DNA of 64,000 nt from Facklamia lactis. GTDB taxonomy: Bacteria > Bacillota > Bacilli > Lactobacillales > Aerococcaceae. The notes below the pieces were generated by a model. It was not told the origin of the DNA. It made no database searches and saw nothing but the letters and a program-made list of their open reading frames with translations. Below are positions 33,036 to 42,413 of the stretch, piece after piece. Numbering within the stretch: position 1 is the first letter of the stretch; the number at the start of each line of letters is the position of its first letter. The DNA lies in contig NZ_JACBXQ010000001.1 in the NCBI RefSeq assembly GCF_015863205.1, positions 558,001-622,000 on the forward strand, written 5' to 3'. A program made the position numbers and the translations under genes.

Positions 33036-34217
33036 CTAGCCATTTTTATATTTCTTCATATAGTAGAGCTGTAACAAAATCCCTACTAAGGTCATGCCAA
33101 TCACAATGATAAAGGCGGTAGAATAAGAACCTGTTGCATCTAATATCATCGAGCCAATCATTGGACCAAAGACAGCTGCTACCCCATATGCCGTAAACAT
33201 CCAGCCATAGTTGGTTCCTACATTTTTAACTCCCCAATTCTCTGCAGTGATACCCGGGAAGGAACCTAAGAAGCCACCAAAGGATAAACCGACCATCATG
33301 AGACCAATCGTACCCGCTAAGGCTCCCATCTTACCACTACTGATCGCTAAGAATAATCCTCCTGCCACTACTAAAAACATGGCAATCACGGTTGTATAGC
33401 GTCCAAGCTTATCAGAAACCGATCCCCAGAAAATACGGCCCACAGTATTGGCAATCGAAACCGCCATCACCACCGCGACTGGATCACCTAATTGATAATT
33501 ACTTGCAATGGAGGCAGCCGAGGAAATAATCATCATGCCCCCTGTCGCCCCAAGTGTATAGACGAACCATAGTAACCAGAATTTATTCTCTTTAATCATT
33601 TCTTTATAATCTTTTCCTTCAACAAGAGTCTGACCTGAACTTGTCTCAGTTTCAGGTGCTTTAGACATCAAGATAGAGGCTAAGCAAATCACCACTAAGA
33701 GAATGATCCCCAGAATTCTGAAGATCGAATAGATATCTTGTGTCTGTAACATCCATTTTACTACTGGCGCAAAGATCAAAGGACCTAAGCCAAATCCAGC
33801 TGCCGTTAAGCCTCCTGCTAAGCCCTTCTTATCTGGAAACCACTTGGAAGCAACCGAAGTCGCCGCTCCATAAGCCGCTCCAATCCCCAATCCCAAAATC
33901 AAACCATACGTGATATAAAGCATTAGAACCGAGTTAACAAATCCTGTTAAGAACATTCCTAGTCCAAACAAGATACCTCCTAAAAAAACAAAACGCCTTG
34001 GACCAAATTGATCCAATTTCGGTCCAAAAATAATCATTCCAATCGGCACCATCGCAAATGAAATAGAATACGCAATCGCTGTTTGAGTCTGTGCCCAAGC
34101 AGGATTAGCCTCTAACAAAGCAGCTTGAAAGACTGACCAAGCATAACCGGCACCTAAACATAAATTCGTAATAATCGCAGCCAACAAAATAATCCATCGA
34201 TTCACTTTTTTCTCCAT
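33036..34217 (-). CDS. MFS transporter, oxalate/formate antiporter (OFA) family
   Basis: A 393-residue protein with 12 predicted helices. The N-terminal LCLGAGYAWSVFQ, the loop FGPKLDQFGPRRFVFLGGIL and the helix-4 glycine run GLILGLGIGAAYGAATSVAS are typical of OFA-family carriers (OxlT, YhjX relatives). The substrate is likely a small carboxylate, but members differ widely and this cannot be read here. It is a single gene with its own terminator. Confidence 0.85.
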   Translation of the reverse strand: MEKKVNRWIILLAAIITNLCLGAGYAWSVFQAALLEANPAWAQTQTAIAYSISFAMVPIGMIIFGPKLDQFGPRRFVFLGGILFGLGMFLTGFVNSVLMLYITYGLILGLGIGAAYGAATSVASKWFPDKKGLAGGLTAAGFGLGPLIFAPVVKWMLQTQDIYSIFRILGIILLVVICLASILMSKAPETETSSGQTLVEGKDYKEMIKENKFWLLWFVYTLGATGGMMIISSAASIASNYQLGDPVAVVMAVSIANTVGRIFWGSVSDKLGRYTTVIAMFLVVAGGLFLAISSGKMGALAGTIGLMMVGLSFGGFLGSFPGITAENWGVKNVGTNYGWMFTAYGVAAVFGPMIGSMILDATGSYSTAFIIVIGMTLVGILLQLYYMKKYKNG

Positions 34218-34632
34218 AATTTACCTCACTTAAATTTTTTTCAGTGTGCATTACAAGTTCTTCGGTATCCGTTTTGCTTTCATCACCTCAAACTTAATTT
34301 AAGAGCAACATCTCGATATTATGAGTAAAAGTTTAATCTAAAATGGAACCGTTTACAAATACGTTTAGCTTATCGCTTCTATAACTTATACTTATAATTT
34401 TGATTGGAGAAACTTAATCCAAAAACAACAGCATCACTGATGTATTGCTTAATCATCAATAGAGACAACGAATTTTATATTAGACTCAAGTATAAATACA
34501 AGTTAGAGTTCAACCACATACAAAATGCCAAACAAAAATAAACAGGCTGCTAGAACCCCCCCTCTTTATCATCCAATTATAATAACCCGCCTATTTATAC
34601 GCTCTACCTAACCTTAACGGTCAACACTCAAA
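34218..34632. other. upstream region of the OFA transporter, no gene
   Basis: About 415 AT-rich bases with no supported ORF. It must hold the minus-strand promoter of the MFS gene, but no convincing -35/-10 pair was found. Confidence 0.35.
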
Positions 34633-34662
34633 AACCCCTCTCGAATAGAGACGAGAGGGGTT
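34633..34662 (-). terminator. terminator after the GNAT gene
   Basis: An 11-base perfect stem AACCCCTCTCG / CGAGAGGGGTT is followed on the minus strand by TTTG. Confidence 0.75.
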
Positions 34663-34712
34663 GAAGAAATAGCTTGCAATCTTTTAACTTTAAGAGAGGG
34701 TTAGCCTTATCG

Positions 34713-35312
34713 TTAATTTAAATCAGTTATCTCAGTTTCTCGAGGCATTATTTCAGAATCTTTAAGTAACTCTGCCTCCCATTCCTCTCTTAATATTCCA
34801 TAAGAAAGGCTATCAAAATAGTGATTCTTCCAGAAGCGGACTTTGCGAACATGTGCTTCTTTCTTCATTCCTAATTTTTCAGCTGCTCGCATCATCCTCT
34901 GATTACCACTCCAAGTAGTTAGACCAATATGCTCAAGTTCAGATAGATGATTAAATATTTCGCTGATCCATAATTTCAGTGCTAGGCTTCCAATCCCACC
35001 ACTCCAGAAACGAGGATTATAAATCGTTATCCCTATTTCTAACCAACGCGTGTTCTCATCTTTCCAATAGCGTCCAACCATCCCCACTGGATCGCCATTG
35101 AATAGAATGCATCTTCGTTGATCATCCATAAAAAAAGAATATTTATCTGACTGAATAAACTGATCAATGCTATCATAAGAACGATAGTCATTTTCAAAAT
35201 ATGGTCCATCCCAATTTTTCCATTCAGGTTTCTCTTCTGAGAACCCCTGCTTCCAAATTTCAGCTAATAAATCATCATTAAACTTTACTAATTCTACTTG
35301 GGTATTATTCAT
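34713..35312 (-). CDS. GNAT-family N-acetyltransferase
   Basis: A 199-residue acetyltransferase of the RimJ/RimL type: GITIYNPRFWSGGIGSLALK carries the acetyl-CoA pyrophosphate loop, and LTTWSGNQRMMRAAEKLGMK follows as the usual last helix and strand. The acceptor is unknown. It is a single gene with its own terminator, intact unlike the GNAT copies at 20.9 and 24.5 kb. Confidence 0.85.
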   Translation of the reverse strand: MNNTQVELVKFNDDLLAEIWKQGFSEEKPEWKNWDGPYFENDYRSYDSIDQFIQSDKYSFFMDDQRRCILFNGDPVGMVGRYWKDENTRWLEIGITIYNPRFWSGGIGSLALKLWISEIFNHLSELEHIGLTTWSGNQRMMRAAEKLGMKKEAHVRKVRFWKNHYFDSLSYGILREEWEAELLKDSEIMPRETEITDLN

Positions 35313-35602
35313 ATTATTTTCTCCTATATTTCAGTTGGCTTTTTATATAGGTGGCATAATACCTCTTCTTATGTTCAAGGGATAAAGCTTAGAAAAATCT
35401 GCCACCTCTCACATTGTTCTTAGACATATTTTTCTTATATAGGTTTTTCATTTTTATTCCTCCTTAGTCGTTTGTTAAGGCTCATTATATCAATAGAAAA
35501 ACATCCTCACAAGAAAACTACCCAAAATTTAGAGCAGACAACTAACAAGTATCTGATAATATTTAAACTATAAACCACCAGCTCCACTTTTCCTTTTTCA
35601 CT
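35313..35602. other. gap between cobalamin locus end and GNAT gene
   Basis: About 290 AT-rich bases. No ORF and no clear hairpin terminator for the long cobalamin operon were seen. Confidence 0.35.
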
Positions 35603-36355
35603 TTATTGCATATGTCCTACTTCCATGACAAAGTCAAAGCGTTGTTGTAAATGGGGTAAAAGATCCTCTTGGCCCACCACTAATAGGGACGTCGCAGGAC
35701 CTGCCGATAACTTGCCAACGGTTTGACATTTATCGCTTTCTTTGACGATAAATTGGCAGCCGTTCACTTCTGCAACTTGCTGGGCTTCATTCAATGACCC
35801 CTTCGAACCAATCGGAACCATTTCATTAACGACTGATTGCAATGAGTGAAGGTATGCGATGTCTTCATATGTTGGTAGTTCTTCTTGATGTTCCAACATT
35901 TCTGCTCCAACATAAGGATAGCCACATTGGTAACAAATATCCCCCACTTGTACCTTATTCATGAGCAATTGAGAATAGTGCCCTCGTCCTATCAATGTAA
36001 TCCCAATGCTCGACATGCTTGTCTCCATGTTCTCTTCAGTACTACCAGAAACCGGCAAATGCGAGAATCCGGCCTGTTTCAGCTCATCTTTAATACCATG
36101 ATCAAATTGTTTTCCGGTATTTTCCCACTCATTACTACATAAACTCATGACCAAAAAAGGTTGGGCATTCACCGCTAATAGTTCTAGCATAGGGACTCGC
36201 ATCGCATATCTCGCAGTGATATAAGGATCGACTTGTAAGTAGTCATGGGGTTTTAATCCAATCGAAGCCGAAATATCACAAGCAATGACTAATGTCTCAG
36301 TTGTTGAAATGGCTTCTAAGGACAAATCTCGATATTTACGATGATTAAGCGCCAT
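35603..36355 (-). CDS. cblS: AIR-synthase-like protein, probable alpha-ribazole kinase CblS
   Basis: A 250-residue PurM-like protein: LVIACDISASIGLKPHDYLQ then VDPYITARYAMRVPMLELLA resembles the ATP-binding half of AIR synthase/selenophosphate synthetase proteins. A Cys pair (YQCGYPYVG) follows. In Listeria and Geobacillus a protein of this type (CblS) phosphorylates alpha-ribazole for the lower cobalamin ligand, with the S-component CblT as importer. The next gene but one here is a CblT-like protein, which supports this call. It overlaps hemL by 11 bases and is the last gene of the locus. Confidence 0.65.
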   Translation of the reverse strand: MALNHRKYRDLSLEAISTTETLVIACDISASIGLKPHDYLQVDPYITARYAMRVPMLELLAVNAQPFLVMSLCSNEWENTGKQFDHGIKDELKQAGFSHLPVSGSTEENMETSMSSIGITLIGRGHYSQLLMNKVQVGDICYQCGYPYVGAEMLEHQEELPTYEDIAYLHSLQSVVNEMVPIGSKGSLNEAQQVAEVNGCQFIVKESDKCQTVGKLSAGPATSLLVVGQEDLLPHLQQRFDFVMEVGHMQ

Positions 36356-37643
36356 CTTCTAGCCTCATTTCAGAGAATACTTGCTCAATAATTTGTGCCG
36401 TTGTCTGAAGATCTTCTTGAGTGTGTTTCAAAGAGATAAAATTCGTTTCAAATTGTGAAGAAGCAAAGTAGATTCCTTTTTCTAACATTTTAGTAAAGAA
36501 GCGTTTAAATAAGACTTGGTCACAGGCTTTAGAATCGTCAAAATTCTTAACGGGCTTGGAACTAAAGAAAATACTAAACATTGTGCCCATATGCGGAACT
36601 TGGACCTCATATTGATATTGATCGGCCAGATTTGAAATCGTCTGACAGAAATCTTCTAACAAAGCCACACTTCGTTCAAATTGTTCTTCATCATAACTCA
36701 TTAAGGTCGTAGCACCTGCAACCATTCCTAGTGGGTTCCCTGATAAAGTTCCGGCTTGATAAACATCACCTAATGGCGCGATCGCATTCATAATTTTGCT
36801 TTTCCCGCCATAGGCAGCTACAGGCATCCCGCCACCGATCACTTTACCTAAAGTGGTTAAATCTGGCTCAATCTCATAATAATTTTGAGCTCCCACAAAA
36901 TCACAGCGTAAGCCAGACATCACTTCATCAAAAATCAATAGGGATTGATACCGCTCGGTGATTGCCCTTAATTGAACCAAAAATTCTTTGTCGGCTGGGA
37001 TCAATCCCATATTTCCCGCAACAGGTTCCACGATCACTGCCGCAATTTGTTCGCCAATTTGATCAAATATTGATTCGACTGCCGATCTATCATTATAAGG
37101 CAAGGACAGGGTAAGTTTGGCATAGGATTCTGGAACTCCTGCTGAATCAGCTGAATCGAAGGTCGCAATCCCAGATCCTGCTTTTACAAGAAAAGTATCC
37201 GCATGACCGTGATAACAGCCTGTAAATTTTAAGATATAGGGACGATGAGTATAGCCTCGCGCCAATCGAACCGCACTCATTGTTGCTTCTGTTCCTGAAT
37301 TAACAAAACGGATCTTATCAATTGATTTAAAGCGTTGACAAAGAAGATTCGCCAAGTCTGATTCCATTAAGGTCGGAGCTCCATAAGTGACACCCTTCTG
37401 TGCTTGTTGACAAATCGACTCAACCACATTTGAATCGCCATGGCCTAGAATTAAGGGGCCCCATGATAAAACAAAGTCAATATATCGATTATCATCGATA
37501 TCATATAAGTAAGCACCTTTCCCTCCTTTGATAAAAGGTGGTGTTAGCTCTACAGCATTGAAAGCTCGAACCGGACTGTTTACACCACCTGGAAATAATC
37601 CTTTCGCTTCTTCAAACGCTTGTTTTGATTTATAATGATTCAT
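36345..37643 (-). CDS. hemL: glutamate-1-semialdehyde 2,1-aminomutase
   Basis: A 432-residue class III PLP enzyme of standard length. Seen are FPGGVNSPVRAFNAVELTPP at the N-terminus, FVNSGTEATMSAVRLARGYT, the cofactor Asp in LLIFDEVMSGLR, and the PLP lysine in TLGKVIGGGMPVAAYGG. It makes 5-aminolevulinate from the glutamyl-tRNA reductase product. Its presence in the cobalamin operon with hemA, B, C and D indicates that tetrapyrrole precursors are made here for B12. Confidence 0.95.
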   Translation of the reverse strand: MNHYKSKQAFEEAKGLFPGGVNSPVRAFNAVELTPPFIKGGKGAYLYDIDDNRYIDFVLSWGPLILGHGDSNVVESICQQAQKGVTYGAPTLMESDLANLLCQRFKSIDKIRFVNSGTEATMSAVRLARGYTHRPYILKFTGCYHGHADTFLVKAGSGIATFDSADSAGVPESYAKLTLSLPYNDRSAVESIFDQIGEQIAAVIVEPVAGNMGLIPADKEFLVQLRAITERYQSLLIFDEVMSGLRCDFVGAQNYYEIEPDLTTLGKVIGGGMPVAAYGGKSKIMNAIAPLGDVYQAGTLSGNPLGMVAGATTLMSYDEEQFERSVALLEDFCQTISNLADQYQYEVQVPHMGTMFSIFFSSKPVKNFDDSKACDQVLFKRFFTKMLEKGIYFASSQFETNFISLKHTQEDLQTTAQIIEQVFSEMRLEDGA

Positions 37644-37670
37644 TTTTGATTCCCCTTCTATTAAGATAAC

Positions 37671-38168
37671 TTATAATGTGGCCACTCTCTTCTTATATGT
37701 TTCTGGTAAAGACATAAATACAAACTCGGTTAATAATAAATTTGCAACAGTTGCTATGGTTAATGGTATCACAAGAGGCAGGACCCCTGCTAGGCCATAA
37801 AAGGGTATTAGCGTCATTAAAGACACAGGAACATTAAAAATATAAGCCAACACATTACTAAAAATCATCGTTTTCATCTCGAGATGGATGCGTCTCTTTC
37901 GAATCAAACCATATGCAAACATGGTGACCATCATCATGATGCCAATTAAGAGATGAACTGGGTACGAATAAGAAAAGCCTGCTAAATAGGCCGATAGCAT
38001 ATGGCCAATAAAGGCTAACGCCATGCCCCAAACAGGTCCCAGCAAAGCAGTTCCAATAAAAGCCGGAAATGAATCAAGGGCAATGGAACCTAAGATCTTG
38101 ATATTAGCCCCCATCACTGACATGGCAATCAAAAGACTGATTAACGTTAATTTGCGTATTTGTATCAT
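37671..38168 (-). CDS. cblT: ECF-transporter S component, probable alpha-ribazole importer CblT
   Basis: A 165-residue, six-helix membrane protein of ECF S-component type: KLTLISLLIAMSVMGANIKI at the N-terminus and PAFIGTALLGPVWGMALAFI in the second helix pair. Such proteins bind the substrate and share an energising module. Position beside the CblS-like gene in a B12 operon points to CblT, the alpha-ribazole importer. A different vitamin or cobalt-related S component is possible. It lies 16 bases after cbiO. Confidence 0.65.
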   Translation of the reverse strand: MIQIRKLTLISLLIAMSVMGANIKILGSIALDSFPAFIGTALLGPVWGMALAFIGHMLSAYLAGFSYSYPVHLLIGIMMMVTMFAYGLIRKRRIHLEMKTMIFSNVLAYIFNVPVSLMTLIPFYGLAGVLPLVIPLTIATVANLLLTEFVFMSLPETYKKRVATL

Positions 38169-38184
38169 CTTCTAAACACTCCTT

Positions 38185-39012
38185 CTATTTTTGTTCTTTT
38201 AATAGGTCGCCTAACTCTTGAACGGTTTTGGGATATTGATCATGTTCCCATTCTTTCCCATTCATCTGCATAAATTCGACCAGATATGGTAATCTAAGAC
38301 TCGCCTTTTCCATCAACGTTTGATTGGTTAAAATCTCTTCCGTTGCCCCATCGGCTACAATTTTACCTTTCTCTAGAATCACAACTCGACTCGCCCATTC
38401 CCATGCAAAATCAATATCATGCGTTGAAATCACAAGGCCATAGTCATCTTGATGAAGTTGCTCTAATACTGATAATAATTGCTGGGAATTGATATAATCT
38501 AACCCTGCAGTTGGTTCATCCAAAAAAATAATTTCAGGTTCCAAAGAGAGAATGCTGGCAATGCTCACCATCTTCTTCTCTCCACCACTTAAAGAATGCA
38601 GAGGCCGATCTTTTAGATGGTCAATCTTTAAAGCCTTCATAATCTCCATGACTAATTTTAAAGTGGCTTCATTCGTGAGCCCTCGATTTAATGCGGCAAA
38701 TGATATTTCTTCCATCACAGTGGGGGCTATAAATTGACTATCGGGATTTTGAAAAACTAAACCCACTTTTTGGCGAAGTAAATAGATTTGCTTGGAATGG
38801 GCTTTGATCTTGACGTCATCGATGTAAAGATCTCCCGATTGAGCTGTTAATACGCCATTGGCCAAGAGAAACAAGGTCGATTTCCCCATACCATTCTTTC
38901 CCAACATTGCGACTTTTTCACCTTTGGATACCTGAAATGACAAGTGTTGAATTGTAGGTTGGTCATTGTTTTCATATTTGAAGGTGATATTTTTCATGTT
39001 TAAATTCATCAT
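38185..39012 (-). CDS. cbiO: cobalt ECF transporter ATPase CbiO
   Basis: A 275-residue ATPase: Walker A GKNGMGKSTLF, Q-loop VFQNPDSQF, signature LSGGEKKMVSIASIL, Walker B IIFLDEPTAGLD, H-loop STHDIDF. CbiO energises CbiMNQ cobalt uptake. The start is ATG 39012 (or the adjacent ATG) with AGGAGGT 5 bases upstream, overlapping the cbiQ stop; the longer frame to 39042 lies inside cbiQ. Confidence 0.93.
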   Translation of the reverse strand: MMNLNMKNITFKYENNDQPTIQHLSFQVSKGEKVAMLGKNGMGKSTLFLLANGVLTAQSGDLYIDDVKIKAHSKQIYLLRQKVGLVFQNPDSQFIAPTVMEEISFAALNRGLTNEATLKLVMEIMKALKIDHLKDRPLHSLSGGEKKMVSIASILSLEPEIIFLDEPTAGLDYINSQQLLSVLEQLHQDDYGLVISTHDIDFAWEWASRVVILEKGKIVADGATEEILTNQTLMEKASLRLPYLVEFMQMNGKEWEHDQYPKTVQELGDLLKEQK

Positions 39013-39917
39013 TATACACCTCCTAAATAATGAACGACCCAAACAAGCAACACTAGTAAAACATGGGTGATGACATGATGCTTAACTTCAAAGCTTCGTT
39101 CAATAAAATTTAACTCTCCTTGATACATGCGAGACTCCATGGCATCAAATGATTCTAAGGACAATTTTAGGGATTGACGAAATAATTGTGACGCAATCCA
39201 TAAAGAACTTCGCAAGGTTCTTTTTTGGTTAATAAATCCCAAGCGAGACTTGGAACTTCGTTGTAAATGATCGAGCTGAATTGAAAGCGTAATAATATAA
39301 CGATAAATAAAATACATGATCTCTATGACAACCTTTGGCACATGAAGTTGTTTTAAAGAGAAGATCACATCACCAATAGGAGTCGAAATAGCGTAATGCA
39401 GTAATAAAGCCACACTGGAGATCGAGACCATCGCTAAATTGAGCGCTTGTTCTTGAGACGGATGATTGATTGATAAATAGAATGCTCCAATTCTCAAAGC
39501 ATTCGGTTGAGAAGAGGTCGAAATAGCAATCAACAGCCCAATCGTGCTCATTAAGATAAAAGTTAAAGGCGCTGTGAATAAAGTTCTTATTTTTTGATAG
39601 GGTAACTTGTGATACAGTGTCATAAACAAAAGCACTGATACGAGCACTAAGCCACTGACCGTCAGCTGTTTAGAGCCAATCACAAGCACTAGCATCACCA
39701 AAGTAAAGATAACTTTTATAGTGGGATGAATCCTTCGCAGCTTTGATTGATACGATAGGACTTCCATCGTCATCATTCCATGCTGCTGTGACGGTTTATG
39801 CCATTGGACTATATTTTCCCCCACTAGTACACAAACTCCCAAGATTATATAAAGTTCAGAGACTCTTCCATAAGTTACTAAGAGCCAAAAGATTATCCCT
39901 AAAATTGAGACCAACAT
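39012..39917 (-). CDS. cbiQ: cobalt ECF transporter transmembrane component CbiQ, N-terminally extended
   Basis: A 301-residue membrane protein. The usual CbiQ start (SYQSKLRRIHPTIKVIFTLV) is found only at about residue 55. Before it come about 50 residues with two hydrophobic stretches (LVSILGIIFWLLVTYG and LYIILGVCVLVGENIV). The coupling region SSKSRLGFINQKRTLRSS, contacting CbiO, is present. No ribosome site precedes the internal ATGs, so the extension is probably translated. It may have arisen from a short membrane ORF fused to cbiQ. Confidence 0.85.
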   Translation of the reverse strand: MLVSILGIIFWLLVTYGRVSELYIILGVCVLVGENIVQWHKPSQQHGMMTMEVLSYQSKLRRIHPTIKVIFTLVMLVLVIGSKQLTVSGLVLVSVLLFMTLYHKLPYQKIRTLFTAPLTFILMSTIGLLIAISTSSQPNALRIGAFYLSINHPSQEQALNLAMVSISSVALLLHYAISTPIGDVIFSLKQLHVPKVVIEIMYFIYRYIITLSIQLDHLQRSSKSRLGFINQKRTLRSSLWIASQLFRQSLKLSLESFDAMESRMYQGELNFIERSFEVKHHVITHVLLVLLVWVVHYLGGV

Positions 39918-39923
39918 CGTTGA

Positions 39924-40205
39924 CTACGCTCCCTTTTTACGTCCCACAAAATAGCCAAAGCCTGCTCCAATAACGCCTGCACCTAAGGCCGCTTGAAGAG
40001 CAAATAGTAAACTTTCTGTTTCCCCGCCAGGTAATTCGATCAGACTTTCAAACCAAGGCTCATATTCCGGATTAATTTCGGTAATAAGCTCTTCCGCCGC
40101 ACCATCTGCGCCACCAAATTCAGAATTTTGAATCATTAATAATGGAATCACCGCAATCACTACACATAAAAGTAATAATAGGATCATTTTACTTGTTTTT
40201 TTCAT
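39924..40205 (-). CDS. cbiN: cobalt transport protein CbiN
   Basis: A 93-residue protein: N-terminal helix, the conserved acidic outer part SEFGGADGAAEELITEINPE (the GADG..A motif) and YEPWFESLIELPGGETESLLFALQ-type C-terminus, then a second helix (LGAGVIGAGFGYFVG). It is standard for CbiN, the small partner of CbiM. It lies 2 bases after cbiM. Confidence 0.93.
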   Translation of the reverse strand: MKKTSKMILLLLLCVVIAVIPLLMIQNSEFGGADGAAEELITEINPEYEPWFESLIELPGGETESLLFALQAALGAGVIGAGFGYFVGRKKGA

Positions 40206-40207
40206 GT

Positions 40208-40948
40208 TTATCCCTCCATGCTATAACCTAATAAAGTTAATTCAGATTTTGCTACGGATTCTAAACTCATAATCACAACGACCGTTAGAATTCCTTCGAT
40301 TATTGCAATCGGAACTTGAGTGACCGCAAAAACACTTGCAAATTTTGTAAAGGACTCCATCACTCCACCTACAGCACTTGGATGCGCTAAAGCTAATTGA
40401 ATACTTGTGGCGACATAGGTCATTAAGTCACCTAAAGCTGCTGCTAAGAAAATCACAAAATGTTTATTCAATTTTGAAGTTTTCCCTATTTTATAAATGG
40501 CATAGGTTACCAAGGGACCTACAATCCCCATACTGAATGTATTGGCACCTAAAGTGGTCAATCCGCCATGCGCCAATAGAATGGCTTGGAATATAAGGAC
40601 AACGAATGAAACAACGGCCCCAATACTCGGTCCAAAGAAAATCGTCACTAGACCTGTCCCCGTCGGGTGACTGGAGGACCCTGTAACGGAAGGAATTTTT
40701 AAAGCGGAAAGCACAAATGCATAAGCGCCTGCCATGGCTAAAACAATAATAACTTTTCGATTATTAGCAAGGACATCCGATAATTTCTTAATACCCATCC
40801 CAATAAACGGTATACACAAGGCTCCCCAAATCAAGGCATGTTTTAAAGGGAGATAACCCTCCATGATATGCATCGCATGAGCAGTTGGGACAATGACCAA
40901 ACTGACTACCCCTACTATGCATAAAGCTAACGACATCTTGTTCTTCAT
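40208..40948 (-). CDS. cbiM: cobalt transport protein CbiM
   Basis: A 246-residue S component for cobalt. A signal-like start ends in VPTAHAMHIMEG, and the metal-binding His of MHIMEGYLPLKHALIW is at the expected place after processing. SVTGSSSHPTGTGLVTIFFG is the second family signature. With CbiN, CbiQ and CbiO it imports cobalt for CbiK. The start overlaps the flavodoxin stop by one base. Confidence 0.95.
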   Translation of the reverse strand: MKNKMSLALCIVGVVSLVIVPTAHAMHIMEGYLPLKHALIWGALCIPFIGMGIKKLSDVLANNRKVIIVLAMAGAYAFVLSALKIPSVTGSSSHPTGTGLVTIFFGPSIGAVVSFVVLIFQAILLAHGGLTTLGANTFSMGIVGPLVTYAIYKIGKTSKLNKHFVIFLAAALGDLMTYVATSIQLALAHPSAVGGVMESFTKFASVFAVTQVPIAIIEGILTVVVIMSLESVAKSELTLLGYSMEG

Positions 40949-41415
40949 TATGATCGCTCCTTTTGATTAATGACTTCTGATAAAATTTTTGCTCGCTCAT
41001 ATAGATCTTCCATTTCCTGCTCTTCTGGATTCAAATTAAATTTATAACTAGGAACCGCCAATTTTGCCCCAGTTTTTTGAAATTGCTGGTCAAAATCATC
41101 AACAGCCGTACACCATTCTGGATAGCAATCATCCCCTGAGCCAAAGATGGTATACCATTTGCCAGATAAATCCACATTCATCATCTCTTCATAGAAGTCC
41201 TGTGCTTCTTCTGGTAATTCACCTTTAGTCCCCGGCCCATAAGTATATGAACCGACAATACAAACATCATAGGCTAAAAAATCTATCACTTCAGTGCTTC
41301 CAATTTCTTTAATCGTCACCTCGATTCCTTGTTCAACTAAAGCCTGGCCAAAGATTTCAGCTGCTTCTTCTGTGTTGCCCGTCAGACTTGCATAAACAAT
41401 CAGCGCACTCGCCAT
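40948..41415 (-). CDS. flavodoxin in the cobalamin operon
   Basis: A 155-residue flavodoxin: the FMN phosphate loop YASLTGNTEEAAEIF, then YDVCIVGSYTYGPGTKGELP and FGSGDDCYPEWCTAVDDF, the last carrying the usual loop around FMN. Placed between cbiM and hemB with no gaps, it is likely a dedicated low-potential electron donor. Candidate acceptors are the corrinoid for PduO adenosylation or a reductive step of ring contraction. The exact partner is inference. Confidence 0.88.
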   Translation of the reverse strand: MASALIVYASLTGNTEEAAEIFGQALVEQGIEVTIKEIGSTEVIDFLAYDVCIVGSYTYGPGTKGELPEEAQDFYEEMMNVDLSGKWYTIFGSGDDCYPEWCTAVDDFDQQFQKTGAKLAVPSYKFNLNPEEQEMEDLYERAKILSEVINQKERS

Positions 41416-41438
41416 CTATTCCCTCCTTTCCCTTACCT

Positions 41439-42413
41439 TTATGATTGAAGCCACTTCGCGATTTCTTTGGCATGATAGGTGATAATTAAATCGGCCCCTG
41501 CCCGTTTGAAACTCAACATTAATTCCATAATAATTTGTTCTTTACTAATCCAGCCGTTATTTGATGCCGCCTCAATCATTGAGTATTCCCCTGAGACGCT
41601 ATACACCACAAGTGGTAAATGAGTCATTTGACGCGTTTGATAAATCATATCCATAAATGCCATAGCTGGTTTCACGATGACCATATCCACGCCTTCCTCT
41701 AAGTCACTGGATAACTCTCTTAAGGCTTCTCTTTGGTTACTAATAGGGATTTGATAAGTCTTTCGGTTTCCTTTTTTAGGAGCACTATCCGCTGCATCTC
41801 GGAAAGGGCCATAAAAGGCTGAGGCAAACTTAATCGAATAGCCCATCACTGACACATTAGCATAACCCGCTGCATCCAATGCTTTCCTAATTTCATAGGC
41901 AACCCCATCTAAACAACTTGAAGGTGCAATGATATCCGCTCCTGCTTCAGCTTGAGACACAGCAGTTCGCACACTCAGCTCAACGGACTCGTCATTAACC
42001 AAGAAGCCTTCACCATCAATGTGGCCGCAGTGTCCATGGTCTGTATACTCACATAAGCAAGTATCTGCAATCACAATTAAATCCGGTGCGATTTGTTTAA
42101 TATGGCGGATTGCTCGTTGAACAATGCCTTCTTGGGCATAAGCTTGACTGCCTTCAGCATCTTTTACTTTCGGAATTCCAAATAAAAGAACAGCTTTAAT
42201 CCCTAAAGACTGTATTTCTTCAATTTCCTTCGCTAAGTAATGGATGGGAATTTGATGGATACCCGGCATACTTTTAATGGCTTGGAGCTCCTCAATTTCT
42301 TCAGAAATAAATAAGGGATAAATTAAATCTGCCGTTGTAATATGATGTTCCTGAAACAATTCTCTAATAGTGTGATTTAATCTTGTCCGTCTATTCCGTC
42401 TGTAGTCTGACAT
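41439..42413 (-). CDS. hemB: delta-aminolevulinic acid dehydratase (porphobilinogen synthase)
   Basis: A 324-residue enzyme of standard length. The zinc site CLCEYTDHGHCGHIDG and the catalytic Lys in VMIVKPAMAFMD are present, as is GYSIKFASAFYGPFRDAADS with the second Lys. It condenses two aminolevulinates to porphobilinogen. It overlaps the end of the hemD gene by 37 bases as annotated. Confidence 0.95.
   Translation of the reverse strand: MSDYRRNRRTRLNHTIRELFQEHHITTADLIYPLFISEEIEELQAIKSMPGIHQIPIHYLAKEIEEIQSLGIKAVLLFGIPKVKDAEGSQAYAQEGIVQRAIRHIKQIAPDLIVIADTCLCEYTDHGHCGHIDGEGFLVNDESVELSVRTAVSQAEAGADIIAPSSCLDGVAYEIRKALDAAGYANVSVMGYSIKFASAFYGPFRDAADSAPKKGNRKTYQIPISNQREALRELSSDLEEGVDMVIVKPAMAFMDMIYQTRQMTHLPLVVYSVSGEYSMIEAASNNGWISKEQIIMELMLSFKRAGADLIITYHAKEIAKWLQS

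Noticed and set aside
42325-42345. A fourth copy of the TCTGCCGTTG repeat core in hemB
   Set aside because: It shares only ten bases, lies inside conserved coding sequence and lacks the flanking match; chance.
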